NCBI RefSeq assembly: GCF_014267175.1 | Contig: NZ_JACMTR010000002.1 | Span: 6,043,129-6,107,128, forward strand | Length of the DNA stretch: 64,000 nt | Direction of reading: 5' to 3' | DNA from: Pseudonocardia sp. C8 | Lineage (GTDB): Bacteria; Actinomycetota; Actinomycetes; Mycobacteriales; Pseudonocardiaceae | Shown here: one piece after another, positions 18,501 to 25,807 of the stretch | How the letters are laid out: each line of letters opens with the position of its first letter | Numbering within the stretch: the first letter of the stretch is position 1 | Translations under genes and position numbers: made by a program | The notes under the pieces: model-generated | Seen by the model: only the letters and a program-made list of their open reading frames with translations | What the model was told of the DNA's origin: nothing | Databases searched by the model: none

Positions 18501-19799
18501 CGCGTTCACCCGCCCCAGGTCACCGGTGCGGTAGATCCGCCCCGACGGGTTGCCGGGGATCCCCAGGAAGTCCCGGATGAACACCTGCTCGGTGAGGTCG
18601 TCGTGGTTGAGGTAGCCGCAGGCCAGCCCGATCCCGGCGATCCCGATCTCCCCGGCCCGGCCGTGCGGCAGCGCGCGGTACGGGTCGGACACGTCGAGGA
18701 CCACGGTGCTGTACGTCGGCAGCGGGATCCCGATCGTGACCGGCCCGACCTGCCGCACCTCCGACCAGGTGGCGGTCACGGTGGCCTCGGTGGGGCCGTA
18801 CACGTTGAGGAACCGCCGCCCCGGCCGGCACCAGCGCCGCAGCTGGTCCGGCCGGCCGTCCTTGCCGCAGACCAGCAGGAACCGCAGCCCGGGCAGGCCG
18901 GCCGGGTCGAGGGTGTCGAGCACCTCGGGCACCGTGCAGAGCGCCGTGACCCGGTGCGCGTTCACGAACTCGGCCAGCGCCGGGCCCAGCAGGCCGGGGC
19001 CGGGGGGCCGCGGCACGAGCGTGGCCCCGCTGACCCACGGGACCCAGATCTCCTCGACCGCGAAGTCGAACGCCAGCGCCATGCCCTGGTAGACGCGGTC
19101 CTCGGGCCGGATCCGGTAGGTCTCGGCGGCGACCTTGACGAAGTTGCAGATGCTCGGGTGGTCGATCGCGACGCCCTCGGGGCGCCCGGACACCGACGCG
19201 TAGCTGATGTAGGCCAGCGGGTTGTCCCCGGCACCCCGCTCGGCGTCGATCAACCGGCGCCCGTCCAGCTCGTCGACCAGCGGCGCGACCGCGTCGAGGT
19301 GCACCAGCTCGGCGCCGGTCGCGGTGAGCAGGTCGATCTGCTCCACCCGGCGGGCCAGGTGCGACAGGGACAGCACGGTGCGCGCCCTGGCGTCCTCCAC
19401 GATGTACACCAGCCGCCCGGTGGGGGAGGTGACGTCCAGCGCGACGTAGGTGGCACCGATCTTGAGGACGGCCAGCATCGCGACGTACGCGTGCGCCGGG
19501 ACGTCGATGAGCAGCGCCACCCGGTCCCCGGGGCGCACCCCGCGCAGCCGCAGGTACCGGGCCAGGCGGTTGGCGCGGGTGTCGAGCTCGTCGTAGGTGA
19601 GGGAGAGCTCGGGGGAGTCGACGGCCAGCCGGTCGGTGCGGCCGTAGCGGCGGATCCAGTCGCACCGCTGCTCGAACAGGTGGTCCAGCCGCTCGTCGCG
19701 GCGGACCCGGCGGCCCTGGGGCTGGTCCCGGTCGACCAGCACCAGGTCGGAGACGGGCACCGCGGTGTCCGGCGTCGAGGATCCGGAACGCAGCGGCAC
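15522..19799 (-). CDS. Pls/PosA-type membrane NRPS with degenerate adenylation domain and tandem carriers
   Basis: The 1425-residue protein resembles epsilon-poly-lysine synthetase (Pls)/PosA-family NRPS. A truncated adenylation domain spans about 25-440. A5 (NVYGPTEAT) and A7 (YRTGDLGR) are normal, but A3 reads YASVSGRPEG instead of the SGTTG-x-PKG loop, and the sequence leaves the family at LGRVDGRD. The A8 motif, C-terminal subdomain and A10 lysine are therefore absent. Two carrier domains follow (FFDDLGADSMTMARF, Ser546 and Ser621), almost identical. From about 695 come membrane segments alternating with three hexapeptide beta-helix domains (about 803-900, 1066-1166, 1293-1400), matching the NRPS terminal domain of Pls proteins, where they condense monomers. 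Start GTG 19799 has GGAGGAGG 5 nt upstream. It heads the operon and overlaps the next NRPS frame. Confidence 0.85.
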   Translation of the reverse strand: MPLRSGSSTPDTAVPVSDLVLVDRDQPQGRRVRRDERLDHLFEQRCDWIRRYGRTDRLAVDSPELSLTYDELDTRANRLARYLRLRGVRPGDRVALLIDVPAHAYVAMLAVLKIGATYVALDVTSPTGRLVYIVEDARARTVLSLSHLARRVEQIDLLTATGAELVHLDAVAPLVDELDGRRLIDAERGAGDNPLAYISYASVSGRPEGVAIDHPSICNFVKVAAETYRIRPEDRVYQGMALAFDFAVEEIWVPWVSGATLVPRPPGPGLLGPALAEFVNAHRVTALCTVPEVLDTLDPAGLPGLRFLLVCGKDGRPDQLRRWCRPGRRFLNVYGPTEATVTATWSEVRQVGPVTIGIPLPTYSTVVLDVSDPYRALPHGRAGEIGIAGIGLACGYLNHDDLTEQVFIRDFLGIPGNPSGRIYRTGDLGRVNANGELEYLGRVDGRDREHDRYGPGTALAPPPAAAVTTRLPAVVPAPTAVPGGTGGTVPGGTGATAPGRTVPAGAAPAAAAPSGPAAALAAVLSDVLGTPAGPDQHFFDDLGADSMTMARFCAKLRGRADLPPVSMKDVYRHPTVRELAGALADDGSSPAQRSLLEALSAVLGVEAGPDQHFFDDLGADSMTMARFCAALRKRPDLPPVSIKDVYRYGTIRELATALGVAGSGTPSGAAGTAGPGAVAEAAPVPMPEPVGTPRHALCGALQALAFLLYSALPMLVMYRGLEWVLAGSGLLELYLRSVGFSGATLLVLCVLPIIAKWVLVGRWRPAQIRVWSMAYLRFWIVRTLVRSNPLALFAGTPLYLLYLRALGARVGRDVTVLSKHVPVCTDLIAIGDGTVIRKDSFLSGYRAYDGVIQIGPVTLGSQVLVGEKTVLDIGTSIGDGAQLGHTSSLHAGQAVPPGAHWHGSPAQPTGTDYRTVPELPVARLRRVVFPVVLLLFPIAVTTPLVLVGAMLLLNAVPQFGALIDTSTSAFTSLGFYAEALVGSALLFAGGSLAGLLAVGTLPRLLQPLVRADRVYRLYGLHHWAHRVIAGSTNRKFFTELFGDSSYIVGYLRWIGYRLTPVVQTGSNFGMAVQHESPYLSSAGRGTVVADGLSLLNADYSASAFRVSQVSIGADNFLGNNIAYPAQGRTGDNCLLATKVMVPIDGPVRSGVGLLGSPSFEIPRSVERDTGLELPPAELRRRLASKNVHNAGSIVLRLLVRWLHLAGVLMLTTGAFDLSRTYGVWAFLPVPAAILLFTVVFFVLVERATEHLQTLAPNGCSIYDRTFWRHERAWKVPSESYFPAFDGTPFKCVLWRLLGVRIGRRVFDDGCFLTERSFTAIGDGCTLNAGSIVQCHSQEDGAFKSDRTVLGPGVTLGVAAFVHYGVHVGDGSVLAADSFLMKGEEVPAWAHWGGNPAGEIRSDRYAPTAVTAAPPPPAPSPFERAA
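17926..18206. repeat. 225-bp tandem duplication of the carrier-domain coding unit
   Basis: The segment at 17926-17981 and the one at 18151-18206 are identical over 56 bp except for one base, and the similarity continues at lower level across the whole 225-bp (75-codon) unit. Both encode the carrier core around FFDDLGADSMTMARFCA. This indicates a recent in-frame duplication, or gene conversion keeping the active-site helix identical. Confidence 0.8.
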
Positions 19800-20161
19800 C
19801 TGGCCTCCTCCGGAGCACGGACGGGCGCCGACCGGCCCCTCCCCGCCGTCGGCGCAGGTGGGAAGGCTGGCACCGGCCGGCGGGGTGGTCAACGCCCGCG
19901 CGGCCCCGGCGGGGGTGGAATAGCCAGTTCTGACGACGGGCAGGCCGGGGACGGTCGGTGCGGGCATGGGACGAGCATCCGCTGCGGACGGCCGGCCGGG
20001 AAGCCGTGCGGGCCCCCCGCGGGCCGGTGCCGGCACCCGGGGGCTGTCCCTACTCCGGAACGGGGGCGGCCACCGCGGAACCGGGTGTGCACACGATCGA
20101 GCCGGAGGCCGCCGGGGACGACCGTTGTCCTCAGTCGCACCGAGCGAAAGAGGCGGTCCCA
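19800..20161. other. Divergent promoter region of the Dap/NRPS cluster
   Basis: This 362-bp gap separates the minus-strand NRPS operon from sbnA. It must hold both promoters, but I see no convincing -35/-10 pair, no iron box of the DtxR/IdeR type and no strong dyad. Ribosome-binding sites are clear at both ends: GGAGGAGG before GTG 19799 and AAAGAGG before ATG 20162. Confidence 0.5.
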
Positions 20162-21139
20162 ATGTCGATCATCACCGGTCCCCAGCAGTTCAACCAGGAC
20201 GACCTGTACGTCGACCTCCGCGCGACCGTCGGCCACGAGCTGTACCTCAAGTGCGAGGGCTTCAACTTCGCAGGCTCGGTCAAGCTGAAGGCCGCCACGG
20301 CGATGGTCGAGGCCGCCGAGCGGGACGGGATCCTGCGGCCGGGTTCGTTCCTGGTCGAGTCGTCGTCCGGCAACCTCGGCGTCGCGCTCAGCATGATCGC
20401 CGCCAACCGCGGCTACCGGTTCGTGTGCGTCACCGACTCCCGCTGCAACCTGGCGACCCGCCGGCTGATGGAGTCCTTCGGCGCCGAGGTGCACGTGATC
20501 ACCGAGCCGGACCCCGAGGGCGGCCTGCTCGGCGCCCGCAAGAACCACGTCCGCGAGCTGTGCGCCTCCGACGAGCGCTTCGTCTGGCTGAACCAGTACG
20601 AGAACCCGAACGCCTGGAAGGCGCACTACGCCACCACCGGGCCGGCGATCGCCCGCGAGTTCCCGCAGGTCGACGTGATCTTCGTGGGCGCCGGCACCTG
20701 CGGCACGCTGATGGGCATCGCCCGGTACTTCCGGGAGACGAACCCGGACGTCCGCATCGTGGCCGTCGACAGCGTCGGCTCGGTGACCTTCGGCGGTCCC
20801 GCGTCCCGCCGGATGATCCCCGGCCTGGGCAGCGGCGAGCGCCCGCCGCAGCTCGACGAGTCCTACGTCGACGACGTCGTCCTGGTCGAGGAGGCCGACA
20901 CCGTCCGGACCTGCCACCAGCTGGCCCGCACCGGCTTCCTGTTCGGCGGCTCCACCGGCACCGTCGTCAGCGGCGCGACCGCCTGGCTGGCCGAGCACGG
21001 CACGCCCGGCATGACCTGCGTCGCGCTGGCCCCCGACTTCGGCGAGCGCTACATGGACACCATCTACCAGCAGCACTGGGTCGAGGACCTCTACGGCGAC
21101 GACGTCCTCGCCGGCGAGCCGGTCCTGGCCGCAGCGTGA
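20162..21139 (+). CDS. sbnA: SbnA-like PLP enzyme, first step of L-2,3-diaminopropionate synthesis
   Basis: The 325-residue protein is of the cysteine-synthase fold. The PLP lysine is Lys41 in FAGSVKLKAA. The substrate loop is ESSSGNLGVALSM, and the phosphate-binding loop is GAGTCGTLMG. SbnA enzymes join O-phospho-L-serine and L-glutamate to N-(1-amino-1-carboxyl-2-ethyl)-glutamate, which SbnB then cleaves to Dap. Start: ATG 20162 with AAAGAGG 8 nt upstream; a longer frame exists but lacks a ribosome-binding site. It is transcribed away from the NRPS operon that carries sbnB. Its 3' end overlaps the convergent kinase gene by 49 bp. The presence of both enzymes beside NRPS genes makes Dap the predicted building block. 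Confidence 0.9.
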   Translation: MSIITGPQQFNQDDLYVDLRATVGHELYLKCEGFNFAGSVKLKAATAMVEAAERDGILRPGSFLVESSSGNLGVALSMIAANRGYRFVCVTDSRCNLATRRLMESFGAEVHVITEPDPEGGLLGARKNHVRELCASDERFVWLNQYENPNAWKAHYATTGPAIAREFPQVDVIFVGAGTCGTLMGIARYFRETNPDVRIVAVDSVGSVTFGGPASRRMIPGLGSGERPPQLDESYVDDVVLVEEADTVRTCHQLARTGFLFGGSTGTVVSGATAWLAEHGTPGMTCVALAPDFGERYMDTIYQQHWVEDLYGDDVLAGEPVLAAA

Positions 21140-23760
21140 TCCGTCCCGGCGCCGGTGCGTCCGGTCCGGCCGGCGAGCAGCCGCTCGCAGGTCCGGACCA
21201 GCACCGGCGCCGCGTCGCGCACGGCGCGGGTCGCCGCCGGGTGCGCGGCCAGGTGCCGCCACCGCGCCAGCTCGTGCTCGGCGGCCCGGCACACGTCCTC
21301 GGGACCGGCGTCCTCGGGCAGCCCGAGCCGGGCCCGCGGCCCGGACCCGTGCCGGCCGAGCAGCCGCTCGGCGGCCTCCCGCAGGTCACCCGGCAGTGCC
21401 GCCCCCGCCGCCCCCGAACGTCCCAGTGACTCGGCGAGCTCGAACTCGACGAGCTCGTGCGCCTCGGCCCGCAGGCGCTCGGCGCGGTAGCGGAGCCGCT
21501 CGGCCGCCCGCGGCACCGGCCGGGCCACCCGCAGGACCTCGTCGAGGGTCCCCAGCGCCGACCGGGCCGCGCGCAGCCCGTCGCTCTCGGCGCCGGGCGG
21601 GATCCGGTCGAGCCACGCGGCGGCGGCGGCGAGCGCGGCCGCGTGCGCGGTGCCGGCGTAGGCCTCGGCGCCGTCCCGGAGCAGCCGGCGGACCTGGCCG
21701 CGGACCCCGGCCGGTCCCGGCTCCGCCTCCGGCGCGGGCGGGGCGGGCTCGGCCGGCTCCCAGCCGGCGGGCAGCGGGAGCGACCACAGCACGGTTGTCC
21801 CGGCTCCGGGCGCGGAGCGGACCGCGACCGTCCCGCCGACGGCCACCAACCGCACGGTGAGGTTCCGCAGCCCGCGCCCCCGGGTCGCGGGCGTGCCCGG
21901 GCCCGGGTCGGGGTCGAAGCCGGGGCCCTCGTCGCGGACCGCCATCCGCAGCGTCCCGTCCTGCTCGCTGATGCGGACCGTCACCGGCGCGCCGCCGGCG
22001 TGCTTGCGGGCGTTGTTGACGGCCTCCAGGCAGCAGAAGTACGCGGTGTCCGCGATCTCGTCCGGGTAGCGCCGGTCGGCCGGGACACCGTCGTGCTCGA
22101 TCGTCACCGGCGGGTCGGACCCGGACAGGGTGTCGCGCAGCACCGCGACGAGGCCCTGCCCGGCCAGCACCGCCGACGAGACCCCGCCGACCGTGTCGCC
22201 CAGCACCGACTCGGTCACGTCGACCTGCTCGAGCAGCCCGTCGAGGCGGGCCCGGGCCTGCTCCCGTTCCCCGGCGGAGACCAGGTGCTCCACCAGGCCG
22301 AGGCTGAGCCCGAGGGTGACGAGGTGGTGCTGGGCGCCGTCGTGCAGGTCCCGCTCGATCCGGCGCCGCTCGGCGTCCATCCGGGCGACGGCGTCCCGCC
22401 GGGCCGCCGCGATCCGCTCCCCGTGGGCCAGCGCCGCCCGCAGCTGGCGTTCCAGCTCGATGGCCGAGCGGTTCGCGTGCAGCACCACGCCGAGCCCGGC
22501 GGCGATGTCCGGCAGCAGGGTGCGCCACTCGCCCAGCAGCCCCTCCGCGGCCTCGCGGTCGACGGCGAGCTCGCCGAGCTCCTCGTCGCCCTGCCGGACC
22601 GCGACCCGCACCAGCGCGGCGCCGTCCACCGGTGCGGCCCGCTCCGCCGGCCAGGCGTACGTGCGGTCCCGCAACCCGGGCCGGTACACGGTCAGCCGGC
22701 AGACGCTCGCGCCCAGCGCCCGGCCGACCCCCTCGGCCACCCGGGCGAGGTCGGGCCCCTCCGCCGTCGAAGCCCGGGACAGCGCGGTGACCCCCGCCAG
22801 CACGCTGTACGGGGACGGCCGCGCGCCGTACAGCAGGCGGTCCACCCCCCGCTCCACCCGCAGGTACAGCGGGAGGAACCCGGCGGCCACCGGGAGCCCG
22901 GCCACGGCGGACGCCGCCACCGGCCCCATCCCGGCGGCGGTCAGCAGCGCGTGCAGGGCGCAGACGGCGCCACCGGCGAGGGCCGCCACCAGCGTCACCG
23001 CCAGCCCGCGGCCGAACAGCCGCTCGGCCGCCTGCGCCCGGGGCCCGGTGCCGGCGGTGACCAGCGCCGCCGCGGCGACGGCGATCCAGGCCGCCCGGGC
23101 GAACCAGAACGGCAGCGCGATCGGGGGCCCGGCCGGGTCGCCGAGCGTCAGGCCGGGAATGCCGAGGGCGACGAGCAGGACCGTGATCAGCGCCAGCACG
23201 GTCGCGATCACCACGGTCGCCGCCAGCGCGCAGAGCAGCAGCCGGATCCGCGCCCGCGGCCCGCCGGTGACGCCGCCCCGCAGCCGCGACCACAGCGCGA
23301 CCAGCCCGGCCCCCGGCAGCAGGAACCCGGCGGACAGGACGGCGCCGGCCGCCGTCCCGGCCACGGCGGTGGCGGCCACCCCGGCCACGACGGCCGCGGC
23401 CCCCGCCGCCGCGGCCACCCGGCCGGCCCCGCCCCACCGGCCCGGTCCGGGGGCCGGGAACAGCACCAGCCCGCCGGCGGCGGTCGCGCACGCCACGGCG
23501 ACCAGCCCGAGCCGCAGCACCGTCCCGGCTCCGAAGCCGGTCGCCGCGTCCAGGGCCGCGGCCGCCGCCCCGGCCTGCAGGTGGAACGCGCCGGCCGCGG
23601 CCGCCGACGCGACCGCCAGCAGCCGCAGCGAGCGGCCACCGGCCTGCCACAGCACGACGGCGAGCACCAGGCCCAGCCCGCTGCAGGCGTGGTCGAGCAC
23701 CGCCTGCAGCATCGGCTCGGGCGGCGGCCCGGGTGGCGGCACGGCCTGCGCCCCGGTCAC
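21091..23760 (-). CDS. Large multi-pass sensor histidine kinase (NarL/LiaS type)
   Basis: An 889-residue protein. The first ~300 residues hold about nine hydrophobic segments. A GAF-like region follows (about 320-440), then a HisKA_3 dimerisation box ERRRIERDLHDGAQHHLV with His473 and a HATPase domain with CLEAVNNARKHAGG (N-box) and DEGPGFDP (G1). The ~200-residue Ala/Arg/Glu-rich C-terminal extension after the kinase domain is unusual. GTG 23760 overlaps the stop of the upstream sensor-like gene (GTGA). It is the only one of three sensors in this cluster with a full kinase core, so it is the probable phosphodonor for the LuxR-type regulator. The gene tail overlaps sbnA. Confidence 0.82.
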   Translation of the reverse strand: MTGAQAVPPPGPPPEPMLQAVLDHACSGLGLVLAVVLWQAGGRSLRLLAVASAAAAGAFHLQAGAAAAALDAATGFGAGTVLRLGLVAVACATAAGGLVLFPAPGPGRWGGAGRVAAAAGAAAVVAGVAATAVAGTAAGAVLSAGFLLPGAGLVALWSRLRGGVTGGPRARIRLLLCALAATVVIATVLALITVLLVALGIPGLTLGDPAGPPIALPFWFARAAWIAVAAAALVTAGTGPRAQAAERLFGRGLAVTLVAALAGGAVCALHALLTAAGMGPVAASAVAGLPVAAGFLPLYLRVERGVDRLLYGARPSPYSVLAGVTALSRASTAEGPDLARVAEGVGRALGASVCRLTVYRPGLRDRTYAWPAERAAPVDGAALVRVAVRQGDEELGELAVDREAAEGLLGEWRTLLPDIAAGLGVVLHANRSAIELERQLRAALAHGERIAAARRDAVARMDAERRRIERDLHDGAQHHLVTLGLSLGLVEHLVSAGEREQARARLDGLLEQVDVTESVLGDTVGGVSSAVLAGQGLVAVLRDTLSGSDPPVTIEHDGVPADRRYPDEIADTAYFCCLEAVNNARKHAGGAPVTVRISEQDGTLRMAVRDEGPGFDPDPGPGTPATRGRGLRNLTVRLVAVGGTVAVRSAPGAGTTVLWSLPLPAGWEPAEPAPPAPEAEPGPAGVRGQVRRLLRDGAEAYAGTAHAAALAAAAAWLDRIPPGAESDGLRAARSALGTLDEVLRVARPVPRAAERLRYRAERLRAEAHELVEFELAESLGRSGAAGAALPGDLREAAERLLGRHGSGPRARLGLPEDAGPEDVCRAAEHELARWRHLAAHPAATRAVRDAAPVLVRTCERLLAGRTGRTGAGTDHAAARTGSPARTSSP

Positions 23761-25094
23761 GGTCCCACCCTCCCGGCCGTCACCGGCTCGACCAGCGGCT
23801 CGAGCCGTTCCGGGAGCCAGCCGTCCACCGCGACCGGGCCGGTGCCGGTGCCGGTGAGCTCGACGATGCCGCCGAGGGCGTCCAGCCGTTCGGCGTCGAT
23901 CGCGAGCGCTTCCCGCAGCGCCCCGGCGTCGGCGCCGGGATCGGGGTCCTCGACCCGGACCGACAGCCGGCCCGCACCGTGCGCCAGCCGCACCAGCAGC
24001 TCCGGGCCCTCGGCCCGGGCCGCGAGGTGCTGCAGCGCCGACGCGGCCAGGTAGTAGACCCCCGACTCGATCTCCCAGTCGAGGCGCCGGTCCACGGCCG
24101 GCTCCAGCCGCACCGGCCGGGGGAGGTCGGCGATCAGCTCCTCCAGCGCGGCAGCCGGACCCTGGTCGCGCAGCACCGACGGGTAGACCCCGCGGGCGAT
24201 CGCACGGAACCGCTCCAGCAGCTCCTCCAGGCCGGCCCGGGTCCGGGCCAGGCCGGCCCGGACCTCGCCGGGCGGCGCCCCGGCGGCCAGCTCGTCGCGG
24301 GCACCCCGCAGCCCGTCCCGCAGGGCGACCAGGCGGCCCGCGGTGGCGTGCGAGAGCTCCCCGACCAGCCGGCGACGCTCGACGTCGCGGGCCCGGCCGA
24401 GCCGCTCGCGGGACCGCTGCAGCTCGTCGGCCAGCTCGTCGGCCCGGCGGACGCGCCGCTCCAGCTCGATCCCGTGCTGCACCTCGCGCAGCAACGCGCC
24501 GGCCCCGTTCGCGAGGTCCTGCAGGAGCCTGCGGTCGTCCGCGGTCACCGCGGCGCCGCCCATGCCGATCGCGAGCGCGGCCCGCAGCTGGTCCCCGTCG
24601 AGCACCGGCACGACGTGGTCGGTGTCCGGCCGGGCGAGCAGCACCGCCAGGCCCGGCACGGAGAGCTCCCCGGCGCCGTCGGTGCCGCCGGTGTCACCGG
24701 GCGGGTGGACGGCGGCCGCGACCAGCCGGTCCTCGACGGCCAACCACACCACGGCCCGCGCCGCCCCGGTGCCCTCGGCGACGACCTCGGCCAGCCCCGG
24801 CAGGGCGGCCGGCAGGCTCCCGGCCCGGATCCGGGCGCCGGCCCGGGCGAGCACCGAGTACGGCGTGCCGGCGCGGTGCGGGTCCAGCCGCCGGGCCCAC
24901 CGGTCGAGCCGGGGCAGGGCGGCGACCGTGCCCAGCGCGCCCACGGCGGCGGCCGCGAACGGCAGCAGGACCGCGACCGGGCCCGCCCACCCGCCGGCGA
25001 CCCCGACGAGCAGCACGAACACGGCGAGCACGCCGGCCGCGACGGCCAGCGGGCGGACGATCCGCGCAGCCAGTGCCCGACCCATCTCCACCAC
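23757..25094 (-). CDS. Sensor-like protein with degenerate kinase core
   Basis: About 442-445 residues: two or three N-terminal membrane segments (VLAVFVLLVGVAGG), a GAF-like domain (about 95-205), then a HisKA_3-like helix. Where the complete kinase downstream has RDLHDGAQ, this protein has GELSHATA, with Ser at the expected His position and a His one residue later. The N-box EAxNNAxKHA is replaced by SALQHLAARAEG. Both changes argue against autophosphorylation, so it may act as a partner or decoy that dimerises with the kinase encoded next (GTGA overlap). Start is ambiguous between GTG 25094 and ATG 25085. Confidence 0.7.
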   Translation of the reverse strand: MVEMGRALAARIVRPLAVAAGVLAVFVLLVGVAGGWAGPVAVLLPFAAAAVGALGTVAALPRLDRWARRLDPHRAGTPYSVLARAGARIRAGSLPAALPGLAEVVAEGTGAARAVVWLAVEDRLVAAAVHPPGDTGGTDGAGELSVPGLAVLLARPDTDHVVPVLDGDQLRAALAIGMGGAAVTADDRRLLQDLANGAGALLREVQHGIELERRVRRADELADELQRSRERLGRARDVERRRLVGELSHATAGRLVALRDGLRGARDELAAGAPPGEVRAGLARTRAGLEELLERFRAIARGVYPSVLRDQGPAAALEELIADLPRPVRLEPAVDRRLDWEIESGVYYLAASALQHLAARAEGPELLVRLAHGAGRLSVRVEDPDPGADAGALREALAIDAERLDALGGIVELTGTGTGPVAVDGWLPERLEPLVEPVTAGRVGP

Positions 25095-25144
25095 CCGCTC
25101 CCGGATCCGAGCAGCGCAACGCTAGCGCCACCGCCCGGCCCGGG

Positions 25145-25807
25145 TCAGCCGCCGTCCTGCGAGCGGAGGTAGGTCAGCACCGCCAGCACCCGCCGGTGCT
25201 GCTCACCGGCCTCGGCGGTCAGCCCGAGCTTGCCGAAGATGTTCGCGATGTGCTTCTCGACGGCCTTGGGCGTCACGTAGAGCTGGGCGGCGATCCCGGT
25301 GTTCGACCGGCCCTCCGCCATCAGCCGCAGCACGTCGAGCTCCCGCTCGGTGAGCCCGCGCAGCGCGTCCCGCCGGTCCCCGCGCGGCCGCTCGACCAGC
25401 CGCTTGGCCAGCACCGGCTCGATCACGATCTCGCCGTCCCGGATCCGGTCGAGGGTGTCGGTGAGGACCTCGACGCTGCCCACCTTCTCCTTGAGCCGGT
25501 AGCCGATCGCGTCGGTGCCGATGGCGAGGATCCGCATCAGGTAGTGCGACTCGGCGTAGTGCGACAGGAACAGCAGGCCCATCTGCGGGTGGAGCGCGCG
25601 CAGCCGTTCGGCGGTGACCAGCCCGCCGTCCGGCTCCGGCGGCATCCGGATGTCGAGGATCGCGACGTCGGCGCGTTCCCGGGTCAGGATCGCGACCAGC
25701 TCGTCCCCGCCGGCCGCGCAGCCGACGACCTCGTGCCCGGCCGCCCGCAACAGCATCAGCAGGCCTTCCCGGAACAGCGCGCCGTCCTCGGCCAGGGCTA
25801 CCCGCAC
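25145..25807 (-). CDS. NarL/LuxR-family response regulator
   Basis: The 220-residue product has a receiver domain (acidic AED at 6-8, phosphoacceptor Asp52 in VAILDIRMPP, Lys in YRLKEKV). A GerE/LuxR helix-turn-helix follows at the C-terminus (LTERELDVLRLMAEGRSN, then VTPKAVEKHIANIFGKLGL). Start GTG 25807 has GAGG 5 nt upstream and overlaps the stop of the preceding sensor-like gene by 10 bp, indicating coupling. It is encoded amid three sensor-like genes on the same strand and is their evident output. Targets are unknown; the neighbouring Dap/NRPS cluster is one possibility by proximity only. Confidence 0.88.
   Translation of the reverse strand: MRVALAEDGALFREGLLMLLRAAGHEVVGCAAGGDELVAILTRERADVAILDIRMPPEPDGGLVTAERLRALHPQMGLLFLSHYAESHYLMRILAIGTDAIGYRLKEKVGSVEVLTDTLDRIRDGEIVIEPVLAKRLVERPRGDRRDALRGLTERELDVLRLMAEGRSNTGIAAQLYVTPKAVEKHIANIFGKLGLTAEAGEQHRRVLAVLTYLRSQDGG

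Noticed and set aside
15522..19799. Frameshift or assembly error truncating the adenylation domain
   Set aside because: The frame is continuous through a Pro/Ala linker into intact carriers, and the A3 and SGEACP-equivalent segments are independently degenerate, which a single error would not explain.
19800..20161. Iron-responsive (DtxR/IdeR) control because sbnA/sbnB are known from siderophore synthesis
   Set aside because: No iron-box-like palindrome is visible and no siderophore synthetase (IucA/IucC type) or transporter is encoded nearby.
15165..20288. Very long plus-strand frame opposite the membrane NRPS
   Set aside because: Antisense shadow again; no recognisable domain, while the minus-strand frame has carrier, membrane and beta-helix domains in order.
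21457..25172. Long plus-strand frames opposite the sensor genes
   Set aside because: Low-complexity, His/Gln/Arg-rich translations without domains; the minus strand encodes clear kinase and receiver motifs.
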